A stretch of DNA of 64,000 nucleotides from Glebionis coronaria (GCA_025667525.1 CM046875.1:206394271-206458270), one strand, 5' to 3'; shown: positions 10,672 through 22,502, counted from the stretch's first letter. Program-made: numbers and translations. Notes: generated by a model from the letters alone, not told the origin.

Positions 10672-12620
10672 TGATATGTGTGTAAACACCCATCCTTTTT
10701 ACCACTTAACTACAATAATAACCAAGCCAAAACTTATATTTTATGTCGTAAATGTCGGAATTATGCGTGGTTTATGTTTTTGTTGTGATTTAGGACGAAA
10801 ATGTGGAAAGGGGAGAAAACACGGGCATTCACGGGCTTTTATCGAAGAAAAAAGACAAAAGACGAAGTCAAGAAATCAAGAGTGCAAAAAGAACGGAAGT
10901 CCAAGACCAATTCTGAAGATTTATCGAAGAAAAAGTCAAATGACGGAAGTTTACTAAAAGCCGAAGAACTCAAGTCTAATTTATTGAAGAAATTACAAGA
11001 TGAGAGTAGAAATCCCGAGACAAAGTCGTTAAAGTCAAAGAATTAAGAATATTAAGGACTTGATGACAATTAAAGAAAGAAGAAAGAGGGGAGGAAGCTT
11101 CCTCTAAGCACCTCCCTAATCCTCCTATAAATAGTCTTCATTTTCCTTTCATTTGTTTTTGTTGGCTAGTTTGACAAACTATGCTCTTCCATTTTCATTT
11201 CCTTGCACTTTAATTACATGTCATTTACCTTAATTGTCAAATTTAAATACATTGTCTTGCACCTTAAATTCATTTAATTTCAAGCAAGTCTCCTTTTAAT
11301 TATTGTTAATCTTTACTTTTCTTGTTGATCTCCTATCTACCTTTCTTGTTTGATCTTAATCTTTATGTTTATTGTTCATGTTCATGTTCTTGAGTTTTTT
11401 TATTAAATTGATTAAGTGGGTTTTGATTATTTTGATTAGTATTCTTAGTTTGATTGATTTGGTTTGTTTGTTTATGATTAGTAGATGTTATTTGGTTAGT
11501 TTGATTTAATCTTTTGGTTTGATTTGATTAGATTTTGTTTAGATTCGTATTCTTTTTGTTTCCTTGTTCTTCGCTACTGTTCAATTTCCAGGTTATTCCG
11601 GATCAACGCCAAACATTCCGAATCAAGGTTTTGTTGAGATTATTCCTAACCAGCCAAACATTCCGGATCAAGGTCGTTTATTCGGAATAATTTATATTCC
11701 GAATCAGGGTGTTCATTCGGAACATTTCGGATAAAGGAGTTTAGCAGGTTGTTCCGAATCAAGGGTCTTCATTCGGAATATCATATATTCCGAATCAAGT
11801 GTTTCAGCAATTTATTCCGGATAAACACAATATTCCGGATGAAGGATTTGAAGGTTGTTCATTCGGAACATTCCGAATGAAGGATTTACTCTAGTTTATT
11901 CTGGATCAACTTGGTATTCCGAATCAGAGGATATTCCGAATCAGCTTATCATTCCGAACCAAAGAAATATTCCGGATAAAGGCAAATATTCCGAATAAAG
12001 GACTTATTCCGGACAAGTGACTATTCCATATAAAGAATTTATTCCGGATCAAGGCTTTTGTTTGAATATTCCGAATGAAGCAAAGTTATTCCGAGTGAGC
12101 CAATTGTTCCGAATGAGTATTTTATTTTGATTATTCCCAACGAAGAAGAATTATTCCGGGTGAAGGTGACCTTCCAAACGAGTAATTATTCCAAGTGAGG
12201 TATTTTAGTTTATGTTAAGTTTTAGTTATTTTAATTTTTAAGCTTTACTTTTCCCGCCTTTTTACTTAGTTGCACTTTTAGTTTATTTGCCTTAGATTTA
12301 TTTTAAGCCTTGCCTTAGTTTAAGTTTTAGTTGCGTTTTAAATTTGCCTTTAGGATAGTTTTAAGTTTGCGTTATTTACTTTTAGTGCCTTTTAATTTTT
12401 CGTCACGCTTTAATTTCTTGTCATTTATTTTAAATTAGATTTAGATTTATTTTTACTTGCCCTTTTACTTTAAAGTTTTTGCACATTTTAATTTTACTAC
12501 AACGACACAACATTTGTTTCCACCAAAGACAGCTGAGTCGCATAGTTAAACCAGTAATCAATTCGATTAAATCAGAACAACGAACTTATAATTTTCTTAC
12601 TAGGTAAAAGCCTAGTATCA
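10672..12620 (+). repeat. 3' LTR of Athila-A
   Basis: The 1949-bp LTR runs TGATATG...AGTATCA. The first 400 bp match the Athila-C and Athila-F LTRs (phrase TCGGAATTATGCGTGGTTT near 10757). It has a TATA box (TATAAATA, 11126-11133), preceded by the perfect palindrome GAGGAAGCTTCCTC at 11091-11104. A long T-rich transcribed part follows, with a motif array at 11590-12195. A small inverted repeat (TACTAGG/CCTAGTA) lies at the 3' end near 12598-12617. ORFs inside are short and not conserved. Confidence 0.85.
11590..12195 (+). repeat. Dispersed ATTCCGGATNAAGG-type motif array in the Athila-A LTR
   Basis: About 30 irregularly spaced copies of ATTCCG(A/G)AT(C/G/A)(A/A)RG and its near-palindromic relative ATTCGGAAT. 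The sequence between copies varies. It lies downstream of the TATA box, so it should be transcribed. The core matches the element-sense core of the Copia-1 leader array. Confidence 0.9.
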
Positions 12621-14024
12621 ATTACCCTCAATCTGATTTTGATTTTGCTCTAATCTAGCTTGATTTTGCTCAATCTTATTATTTTGCCCTCTAATTTGAT
12701 TTGAAAAGTCATTTTTCAATTTCGTTTTCATGGTCATAAAATCTCTTTGAATATTTTGCACAATCACATCATTAGCCTTAGCGTAATTAACAAATTCATT
12801 TGGAAGACCTTGGTAATTTTGATTACTTTGAAAACCTTGATTTTGATTTTGAAAACTACGGTTTTGGTTTTGATTATATTGCAAATTCCCATTGTTATTA
12901 TTCCCATGATAATTCCCTTGATTGACCCGGTTATAATTCCCTTGATTATTGTCTCGATAATTATTATTCGAATTATTTTGAACCGGCGGAAAACCCGGTG
13001 GATTCGGTTGATTTGTGCGGGTAACTTGACCGTTTTGGATGTAAGTTCCTGTTGCCGCGTAGGCACTCGAAGTGTTACCCATTGTAATACACTCGAAGTA
13101 ATTCACCTATTTCTCGACCACTTTAACCGTAGCGGGAGTGGGATTCTCTCTTTTCTTCCATTCGTTTAATAATGATAAAAATTTATCAACCAATTTATTT
13201 TCCAATCGAGACTCGATTTGATTCACATCGACAATAGGTGAATAAGACGAAGACGAACCCATATTGGCAACACACGGTGTGCTACGAGGGTTATAAACCT
13301 TAGAACGATTTTCAATAATCGGCAATGCTTCTTCGGTTGTCTTACACACAAAATTACCACCCGCGGCGACATTAAGATAATCTCGTTCATGATCATTAAG
13401 TCCATTGTAAAACGTATCTATTTGATGTAATTCCGAAAAACCATGGTGTGGACACGAATGAAGTAATTCTTTAAAACGTTCACATGCCGTAGAAAAACTT
13501 TCATCAGGTTTTTGCGAAAACTTTGAAATCTCATTTTTTAGATGCGTAGTTCTCGATGGAGGAAAAAATTTGTTAACAAACTTGAAAACGAGATCACCCC
13601 ATGTTGTAATCGAACGTGGTGGCTCTTTCTCGTACCACACCTTCGCGGGTCCATCTAGAGAATACGGAAAAAGCATAAGCTTAATAGCTTCGTTAGGCAC
13701 ATCTCTATATTTGCACGTAGCGGTTAAACGATTAAAATTCCTTATATGATTATGCGGATTATCACTCTCGTAACCTCTAAATTGACTCACTTGAATCATC
13801 GATAATAAACCCGACTTAATCTTGAAATTAGCCGCTAAAATATCCGGAATCACAATAGCCTCTCCATAACCCTCGGTGGGTGCTTGGAGTTGCTCCATCA
13901 TAGTATGATTTTCCACTGGAACAATTGTTTTAACAACGGTTTCGACGATTGTAGAAGGAATCTTGGGTTCCACTACATGATTTTGGCGATTACGAATACG
14001 TCTCGATTGAGAACGAGTTCGCAT
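12618..14024 (-). pseudogene. gag: Athila-B Gag, truncated, with an Asn/Gln-rich tail
   Basis: The frame opens at ATG 14022-14024 (MRTRSQSRR...). A capsid-type retrotransposon Gag domain covers residues about 90-240, with VWYEKEPPRSITTWGDLV and FYNGLNDHERDYLN, the form seen in Athila elements. One in-frame TAG at 13107-13109 interrupts it; the same frame then continues to 12618. The last about 130 residues are very rich in Asn and Gln with no CCHC zinc knuckle. The end at 12618-12620 falls exactly at the Athila-A boundary, so the stop is supplied by that insertion. Gag packages element RNA; this copy is dead. Confidence 0.85.
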
Positions 14025-14756
14025 AAGACGAAATTAGAATTTAGAGGGTTGAAGAAAAGAATGTAAATAGAAGAAGAAGATTATTTTTGGTATTTTTATT
14101 TGGTATTGCTCAATCAAAAAGATTGATAAAAGAACAAGGAATAAGGATAATTACTATGAAAGTAATCTACCCTCGGTCGACTTTGAAACGATAGGTGAAA
14201 ACCTAAACGTCTCGAGGTTCAATAAGTAAACTACAAAAATAAGATTTAATACTACTTGAGTTGGCAAACCAATAATCGGTCGTCCCTCTCAATATACGCA
14301 CAAGCAAACGGGGAAACGAGGTGGCACAAAGCACTTAAAAACCTTTTTCCTTAGACGGCCTTTTATAGCTCGTCTCCTTATACCCACCTTATAGTTTGTA
14401 TAAATTGAGTTCAAACTTTTTATTAGTATTTATCTATTTTGCCTTTTTTTCGTTTTGGATTCGAATACAATAGCTATATAATGAAATCCCAACTAAGGTC
14501 TTATTTGGAAGTAAGTAAATTTATTGTTCTACGTAATATAATATAGTAGCAACAAAAACAATACGAAAACAAAAACGAAAATGAAAAATATTTTTGGTGT
14601 GTTATTTGAGTTCAAATAACACTTTTGTGGATTTTATTTTTTTTATTTTTTTGAATTTTTTTCAACTTACTATAAGTATGTACGCTTTCTTAGGAAAGAA
14701 AGTTCTTCGATAACAAAAATAGACAAAACTGAACCAAGGAAAATCGTACACAATTT

Positions 14757-14773
14757 CCCCGGCAGCGGCGCCA
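14757..14773 (-). other. Primer binding site of Athila-B (tRNA-Asp)
   Basis: The minus strand reads TGGCGCCGCTGCCGGGG, complementary apart from one base to the 3' end of plant tRNA-Asp(GTC), the primer known for Athila elements. It lies a few bases inside the LTR. The stretch 14025-14756 is leader DNA with no ORF of note. Confidence 0.88.
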
Positions 14774-15450
14774 AATTTTTGATGTGGGTTTGGGCTATAC
14801 GTAAAAATATACGCGAATGGAGTAAGTCGATAACGGCCTACTAAAAACGAATTATATCACGAAAGCGACCCGAGATCGTTGTTCGACGAGGAAATTATGA
14901 ATTTGAGATTCTCGACTCGATTATGGATTAATGATCGAAGAAAGTCATTGGAAAACTAAAAGCAAACGTAAAATAATGAAAATCACGTAAATCGAGAAAA
15001 TGACGAAAAAAATTACAAAAATTAACTTTTTTTTAAACTTAACAAAAAATAAACTTACTAAAAACAAAAAAGAAAAATAAAAACTAAATTAAAATCACAA
15101 TTGGGCCAAAAAACCCAAATGTCCAAATTTAAACGAATCGCCTTATTGGGCCAAAAAGCCCAATAAGAGAAATACGTAGCGAGAGACGCTAAAATTTGAC
15201 AAGGAATATTATTTTGAGATTATTAAGCTACAATGTAAAGTAAGGAAAATCTAGAAAAACGTAAAACAAATGAGACCAAAATACTAGGACTAGTATATTA
15301 TGTATAAAAAGTGATTTTGCAATGAAAACCGTAAGAGGTGCACGTTTAGAATAAGCAGAACGGGCAAATAAGCTAGACGGGCTGAAACTATAAAAATAAG
15401 ACAAAAAACTAATCGTATAAGAAAATGATAAGGGAAAGACTAAACAAAAA

Positions 15451-15539
15451 AACGTGGCAGAGCAGATGGTAAGAGGGTCGGTTGTTGCGTCTTCTGTTGG
15501 TCAGAGATAAGGGGTTCGAAACCCACTACTCCCCTTTTT
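15451..15539 (+). other. tRNA-like Pol III promoter module inside the Athila-B LTR
   Basis: An A-box-like TGGCAGAGCAGATGG at 15455-15469, a perfect B-box GGTTCGAAACC at 15513-15523, and a T5 run at 15535-15539 have the order and distances of a tRNA gene or the head of a tRNA-derived SINE. I cannot fold a full cloverleaf, so it is not called a tRNA. It is antisense to the LTR that contains it. Confidence 0.5.
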
Positions 15540-16560
15540 GCTGCGTTATTTTTGGCAGTTTTTTTTCCAGCTTTTGGACTTTTTGGTACTTATTTAATAT
15601 AAGCTGATAAGCCAAGGTCAAGCAATGAGCTTAACCTTGGCTGAATAAACACCACAGAAATCTGAACAACACAAGCAATCAAAGAAAATGCAATATTAAC
15701 TCTCGATGAACTGTAGCAACTATAGGAGTGCACACAAATGTAAAAAGGCCAAATTCGAGTTATGATTTAAGCACTAAAACAGATCCAAACACTAAAAGCA
15801 CCTCAGACAGAAAATTAACTATCCCTAAACTACTCAAATGCTGAACTTAAAAGCCTAACAACCAATAACCAAATAGATATTAGATCTGGTGTTATATGAC
15901 TATAATTAGGCCAATAATTGACAAGTTGGTACTCAATTTCACTCCTAGTAGCCATTGACCTCAAACCAATTCATTAAACATTTAGATGTCCATAAACGAA
16001 CGCAAATCAAACCAAAACGTCAAGCAATAACAACATTTGTATAGACCTTGCACCTACTGACTTTACTCTCACATAAAATTATGTGCTGCTGATTTTTTTA
16101 TATTTTTTGATTAAAAATTGAATAAAACGCTTAAAACAACTAACTCTAACATCAAATAAATGATGCAATCAACTCCTACACTTAAAACTTATAATGACAG
16201 TGGGATTTACGTAAATCCAAACACTAGTTATCAGAGATTTGAATAACAACTATTTTTTTTCTTTTCTGATTTTATGATTAACTATATGCTAAATTAACTT
16301 TGATTCAACCTAACTAGTAAGCCTTAAAAGAGATCAAGACCTAAACTACAAAGGTTCGTTCTAAACTCACATATCCAAACAGCCATAAACTGGCAGATTA
16401 TGCCTTAACTTATGATTATTGAATTCAAGTGACAAATAGTGAGATCTAAAGCTATAATAAGCAGTTAATAGTCTTAATAAGCAAATAAAAACACAGAAAT
16501 AAGCTAGAACTTAAGTGATAAGCTAGATGACCAAATATTTTTGTATTTTTTAGGTATTTA

Positions 16561-16671
<111 letters not shown>

Positions 16672-18172
16672 AGGACAAATTAAGCTATAAAATGAAATAA
16701 AAAGCGAATGTGTTCAAAGATGAAACAAATAAGCACTAATAAGCAGAGATGATAAGCTATATGACAAAGCTATAAATTGAGAGGAAAAGTAAATAAGTTC
16801 AAAGACCTTTGCATGCTCTTATCAAATGCAAGCCTTGGCAAAAAGGCCTATATCTTCAACCCAAATTTCATCTACGATAAGCTTATTGTAAGCTTATTAA
16901 CAACCCACTGTTCACCACACCTTGGTGAGGCAGCCTTCAACATATATTTTTTTGGGTGATATTATGAGTAACTTTCTTAGATTTTTCGAAAATCAAAACT
17001 CACACAAGCTTATTCAAACTTATGTGATTTTAACTTATGAACTTTAGAAAACGTATCATTCAAAGAGCTTATAGCTTATATCAGTTTTATGATAGCAATA
17101 ACAAACCAACTAAAGTAAATGAAGAGAACACTTTTTGAGACCAAACAAAATTTTTATTAATTCATTAAAATCATTACATAATATAAAACATTACAACTAA
17201 AATTAAATTTGCAGAAATTAAGCTAAGAAATTACATGGTTACATTGAAAAACCTATCCTCTATTTATAGGACAATTGAAGCCTTCTAGATGAATTCCCAG
17301 CTACATCTTCTCTCTCCAATGGTTTTATTTTCAGCCTTTGGATGTTGCTTATGAATGAAGCACAATTCTTGGCCGTATGATCATTTTGGGTTTTCTCTTT
17401 CTTCACTTGGATTGCCAAGTTGGTAGATGATTTGACACACGCTCTGTTTCTTTAACACTACTTTTAGTGTTTCCCCTTTGCCTCGGATTGCCAGCGTGGA
17501 GAGTTGTGGGGGACCAATTGGTGACTTGACAGCTGGGATGTGTATATTGGTTGATTGTGAATGGGGTTTGGGGAATTAATTGGACTTTTACCATGAGAAG
17601 GTAATTCCCCCCTTTGTAACTTCAGAAAAGGAAGAAGATATATAGTATATCTCTTGGTGCCAATTTATTACTCCACACTGTGACTTTTCTTTTATTGGGC
17701 TGCCTTGTTTTTGGTCCAAACACTTTAACCCATGTTAAAGTATAATAACAATTTCCTCTATTATCAATATAAGTCCTTTATAGTTTATAAAATAATTCCA
17801 AGGACAATCTTGTAAAGATGATAAACTTCAAGGGCAGTTTTGGTATTTTGGGATTCTAGAAGGATGTTTCGGCAATTATGGAATAGTTGAGGGGTATTTT
17901 TGTCATTTTGTGATAAGTGAAGGGTAAATTGGTAATTTTGGAGAGACTTCATAAAAACACCGTGAAATAAAATCTCGGCTTCGACTTTTTGCACTTTTTT
18001 TATCTTCTGTCCGTTTTGACTTTGTCTTGATCATTTTTCTTGTCTTTTCTTTATATCCGTACCTACACATACACAAACAACAAACATAATTATATATGGC
18101 ACATTTTATGATTATTTGATCGTTTTAAGCTTGTTTTCCAAGAAAATAAGATAAGAGATTATGCTCTTATCA

Positions 18173-18657
18173 TTGGTGACTCAAGCAAGGGGGAGCTCAT
18201 ATCAAGGGGGAGCATTTTTAAGAGTTTAACTCATTACATTTGCCATCGTTGACTCACTTAAATTGCATTCATAGAACATCTTGCAAGTAATGAATTTTGT
18301 AATCTCGAAGATAAACATATTATTATGCGTGGAGTTGGTTAACCTATGGTGATTGAAGACTTCACTAGGATGACGCAAGCTCAATATTTTTAGATGATAG
18401 GTTTATGGTTTGGATTCTCGCCTCTCTACCGAGGGACGACCAGCTTTTTGGATGCAAGGTCTTTTGAAGTCGATCCTCATCTTCTAACAATGAAGACTAC
18501 TTTTTGGATGCAAGCTCTCTTCAGTCAATTCTTCTCTTCCTCAAATGACGTGTAATCGATAACTACCACATTGGATATGTTCTCTCTCAACGTTGTTTAT
18601 TCTATTCCTCAAAGACGTTGACTATCTTTTTGATTCGACAAAAGGGGGAGAAGTAAG
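18173..18657 (+). other. 3' non-coding end of a Sirevirus-like element with several purine tracts
   Basis: Three GGGGGAG tracts (about 18190-18198, 18207-18217, 18640-18653) are typical of the region just before the 3' LTR of Sireviruses, which carry multiple polypurine tracts. There is no ORF. The last tract ends four bases before TGTAAACGAG at 18658, which could be an LTR start. The left end is cut by Athila-B. Confidence 0.65.
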
Positions 18658-19216
18658 TGTAAACGAGTAACTTATACATTTTAATATGCGTTGCGGTTTA
18701 TATTGGGAATAAAATGAGCTAAATCACTGGGACGTTGACAAGAGTAACTTGGACGCTGACAAGAGTAAACGAGGCGCTGACAGATGAGCACTGACAAGAA
18801 ATATTCAAGCGTTGACAAGAAGAAGTCCAACCACTGATAGGAATACTTAGTCAACACGTTTTATATTTGAAGTAAAGATATGATCAATATTGTATTTTCT
18901 ATAATTATCTTTACCTAAAATAGTTGATAGGTAAACCTTTGTACACGACACCTTGTGTTATAAAAGGAGGTTGTAGGGTTCATAGTTATATATCAGTTTT
19001 TAATAAGTTTTCACAAGTTGTACAACTTTAATTGTACGTAAGTTTCATTATCAATCAAGAGTGAAAGTTTGGTTTACTTTGTTTGTTTGTTCTTTATTCT
19101 AAGTGTTAATTCCACATAACACTTAGATTGTTAAATACAACAAAGTTTCTCTAAGTGTTAATCATGATTCAATCTCGTTTAACACAAAGCTAATCGATCT
19201 AAGTTTGGGATCAATA
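18658..19216 (+). repeat. LTR of Sire-old
   Basis: From about 18700 (TATTGGGAATAA) to 19216 it aligns with the Sire-young LTR (TGTTGGGAATAA...GGGATCAACA). The 42 bp before 18700 begin TGTAAACGAG directly after a purine tract, so the true left end is either 18658 or 18700. A TATAAAA box lies at 18959-18965, and a six-copy motif array lies upstream of it. Confidence 0.8.
18731..18840 (+). repeat. 21-bp-phased motif array in the Sire-old LTR
   Basis: Six copies of the core RRCGYTGAYA or decayed forms. The T of TGA lies at 18736, 18757, 18778, 18792, 18813 and 18835: spacings 21, 21, 14, 21, 22. It lies about 120-230 bp upstream of the TATA box. Confidence 0.93.
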
Positions 19217-19218
19217 AG

Positions 19219-19230
19219 TGGTATTAGAGC
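19219..19230 (+). other. Primer binding site of Sire-old (initiator Met tRNA)
   Basis: TGGTATTAGAGC, one change from TGGTATCAGAGC, two bases after the LTR end. The gag ATG follows at 19300-19302 and is cut by Tekay-D after 29 bases. Confidence 0.85.
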
Positions 19231-19328
19231 TTGTTGAGCAACTTTGATCTAAAAGAACAGTAAACCCTAAAATCACTAGAAACCCTAATACCCAACAAGA
19301 TGTCTACCACAGAATCTTCATCCTCATT

Positions 19329-22108
19329 TGTGATACCCAGAACCCGAGGTCATTTATTTTACCCTAAATTACGAATATTTTTGAAATTTTTAAGAAATTT
19401 CGTTTATTATATATTTGATTGTTTAAGTTGAAACCGATGTTTAAGGTCGTAATCTTAACGATTGACGATTTAGGAAAGACGATGACGACTATGATCCCGA
19501 CGGATGCCCAATTTTTGTGTTTTATTATCGTTTTGTCGATATTAGAATTTTGCTAGAATTTTATTTTTGGTTCGTGTTGAGTCCATCCGGGTGCGTTTTA
19601 TTTTATCCCGTGTGCCTTTAAATTGCTTTAAAAGTATTTTCGAGTGTTCGGGGCGACCCCCGACTACCGCAAATTTTCAAAACCGACTAGTAGGCCATTT
19701 CTCGCTACTAAGTTATGTCGTTTAAAAGTGAGGCCAAAAGAATTGCCAAATTGCACAAGAGGTCCCTATGGATTTTACAAAAGGAGGGACTAAACACACA
19801 CACAACAAAAACACATTCAAAAAAAAATCTCTCACTCTCTCTTTCTTCTCTCTTTGGCCGTCGGCCACACCACCACCACCACCACAAAATTTTTTTCCTT
19901 CTTGTTTTGATTAAATCCAAGTTTAGACCACACTTTCATTTCCAATTGTAAGTGTTTTGATGTGATTTTTAACAACATGCATTAACAAAAATTTTCAAGA
20001 ATCAAAGGTTTTTCAAAAATGTGTTTTGATGTAATTGGATGTTATGCATGTTTAATTAGTGTTCAGGTAATGTGAAATCATCAATAAAATTAACTAAAAA
20101 CAAAATGGTTTGGGTGTTTTGGTCACCAACACCCTACGGCCAAATGGGGGTGTTTGGTTGATCATGGTGTTTGATATGTTATGATGTGGGTTTGTGTTTA
20201 GGATAGTGTTTTTGATGTTTTTAAATGTTTTAAACCAAATGCATGTATGATTTAGGATTTGGGTTTTTGTGAGGATTTGATGTTCTTAGTGTTATGGACT
20301 GATTAAGGTGATTAGGAATGATCATACGTTGTTAGGTTAGGTCTAGGTGATGTTATAATGGTTTAGAAACAAGTGTTGGATTGATTTTGAGAAAGGAAAT
20401 TTTAGGCAGATTGTTTAGGCTTGTTTTCGTGGGTTTATTTTTGTAAACAGGTCATGAGGTTAGGATATAGTTGTAGAGCTTTGTCTTAGCTTAGATTTGA
20501 TGTAAGAAAGATCTTACGACTCCTAACGAGTAAAAAGTTATGCTATTTTAGAAGTTCGTGTACCGGGAGATGAGAAATCAACATAATCCGAAATTATGTT
20601 TGGTTTTAGGTCAAATCCCAGGGACCATAGATAGAGTTTGGTAAATGACTGAAAGTTGTTCTGTGGTTCCAAACCTGCATATTTGAGTCTATTTTTGGAC
20701 TTAAGAGTCAAGTTAGCTAATGGTGTCTTTTAAATGGGTCAAACAAGTCCTACATGGTAAAAGTGCAAAATCAATTTGAAAAGTTTATGTTTAGAAATGT
20801 AATGAGAAACGGGACATAAAAGTAAAAACTTTTTATGGGATTTAAGATGGGTTTTATACAGATTATAAGGGATTTTTATAAATTTTCTAGTATTTTATAT
20901 AGACGCTTAAGTGATAGAAAACAGCCCGTACTTATGGTAAGTATCGGCAAAGTTATAAAATGGGAAACAACTTTAATTTTGGATAGTATGAGTCTAGTAA
21001 CTATTACTTGTTGGATTTTGGCGTGAGTTAGTAATTATGACAATTGACTAATATGTATGTATTATACAGTACTTAAGGTTATGTAAATGAGTTAACTCAT
21101 TACGCGTTGTTTGTTAGGTGTTAAGATTGAATTTCCCGGGCATCCTCATTGTCAGGGATCGTCATCCGTTACGTCAACTACTTCTATACAAGGTGTGAAT
21201 TTATAGCGTCGCTTTATATTGTTTTTAAATGGTTTTACCCGCGAGGGGGATGCATGCTATTTTAAATGAAACGAACATAAGTCATGAATGATTGTTGGAC
21301 CCGAAAGTTGCCTAAATTGTGTTGAGTACCTAGTTGCATAAGACCATATATTCATGAACTATTAACTATTGTTTAATCCTTGTGTGGATTGAAAATAGCC
21401 GCTTATACAATTGATAGTACTATGGGGTTGACGAACCTATCCGAGACGAGGGCTAGTACGTTGAGTACCCCCTACGGACGAATAACTTGTGATAAGAAAT
21501 AAGGTATAATTGCAACTAATGCCTTTAGAAAGGGGCACTGGTTTCATCTTAATCATGGCGGTAATTATACGCGGGTGATTGAGTTAACGGATTAGTGTCA
21601 TGAGCTTAAACACAATTGTAATAACCTTGAATAATAGATTGTTTGATCGACAATTCTATAAATGATCGTGATTGATTTTATATACTTATGTTCAAAATGT
21701 GATTGTAAAAGCTATAAATTCCGCTCAACATTATTTGTTGACCCCTTTAAGCATGTGTTTCAGGTAATCGATGAGATGGTAGCAAGGAGCATGCTAGAAT
21801 GGATGTTGTTGTGGCTTGGCGGTCTACTTTGCTTTTCCTCCCTTTTATAACTTAAAACTTTTTAAGTCATGTCATGTGAACTTGTAATGTACTTTTTGGT
21901 TGAGATTCAGTGGGGACCAAAACGCGACTCTGTGTTGTATTATCTTTGGGGTTTGGGAAGCGGTAGACAATGTTTTTTAACAATGTTTAATTAATGTTTA
22001 AATTCCTACGTCTCTTTGAGTCGTTCGAAATAGCTTGTGTTTGATGATAACTGCTTGGCACCCAAATGTTGTAGTTCCGCTGCGCATAGCATTTGGTGGG
22101 ATGTTAGA
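19329..22108 (+). repeat. 5' LTR of Tekay-D
   Basis: 2780 bp, TGTGATACCC...GATGTTAGA, repeated at 31999-34715. A short CAC run at 19867-19886 is longer than in the 3' LTR. Small ORFs here (for example 19715-19951) are not conserved between the two LTRs and are not genes. Confidence 0.93.
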
Positions 22109-22111
22109 GAT

Positions 22112-22125
22112 TGGTAATCAGAGCC
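22112..22125 (+). other. Primer binding site of Tekay-D
   Basis: TGGTAATCAGAGCC just after the LTR matches the initiator-Met-tRNA site TGGTATCAGAGCC with one inserted A. Confidence 0.8.
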
Positions 22126-22215
22126 ATGAGATATAGAGAACTAGGTCGTTTTCAAAAATCCTAAACTATATCTTTTGGTGTCGTAAGAAATTGTCCAAGA
22201 ACACAACTATCCTGC

Positions 22216-22230
22216 ATGGCTCCGGTAAGG
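22216..22230 (+). other. Candidate 5' splice site in the Tekay-D leader
   Basis: ATGGCTCCG is followed by GTAAGG (GT at 22225-22226), a strong donor consensus in the untranslated leader. Two similar acceptors lie downstream, one before the extra ORF and one before gag. No transcript data are available. Confidence 0.35.
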
Positions 22231-22477
22231 TTTACTTTTAGTATTGATGGAAATAGATGTATCCCTTTTAAATTGAAATGAATGTATGAGTATTTATTAC
22301 GTAAATACTGAACTACTATATGTAAACATTGAAATTGTACGTGGAGTACTCGATACCGTAATTCTTGTATTGCATATGCATGAGCATCATATTATCGCAT
22401 TTTGGGAATGTGTACCACCTTTGCGTTGCATTTGCATGCATATAACTATAGATATTGAATAATGACCTTACGTTCCC

Positions 22478-22500
22478 TCCAAAATTTTCTGTTATTGCAG
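22478..22500 (+). other. Candidate 3' splice site before the Tekay-D extra ORF
   Basis: A pyrimidine-rich stretch ends in TTATTGCAG at 22500, two bases before ATG 22503. Confidence 0.35.
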
Positions 22501-22502
22501 AG

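Larger units (their letters stand above)
10074..12620 (+). mobile_element. Athila-A, 3' end of a Ty3/gypsy element
   Basis: Positions 10074-10671 match, as reverse complement, the 3' non-coding region of Athila-C (about 38971-39590), including stretches around CCTCGTGACCATTCAAGAC and the purine tract TGTAGGGGATT just before the LTR. The 3' LTR follows at 10672-12620. Copia-1 cuts it on the left, so coding parts lie outside the window. On the right it abuts the gag of Athila-B, oriented oppositely. It has no coding capacity here. Confidence 0.85.

Noticed and set aside
10801..11046. Lys-rich ORF in the Athila-A LTR, with relatives at 38689-38928, 60229-60417 and 63575-63820
   Set aside because: These are the same U3 segment of Athila LTRs on different strands; the reading frames are not preserved between copies.
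12747..13169. Hydrophobic ORF that looks like a membrane protein
   Set aside because: It is the complement of the Asn/Gln-rich Athila-B gag tail; AAT/ATT codons read as Ile on the other strand give false hydrophobicity.
15451..15539. Call as a functional tRNA gene
   Set aside because: Promoter boxes and terminator are present, but I cannot pair an acceptor stem or place an anticodon arm with confidence.
19715..19951. ORF with a His run in the Tekay-D 5' LTR
   Set aside because: The His run is the CAC repeat; the 3' LTR lacks it and the frame is not kept.
20835..21026. Small ORF repeated at 33437-33634 in the two Tekay-D LTRs
   Set aside because: The repetition is explained by the LTR pair; the end of the frame differs between copies through an indel, and no domain is seen.
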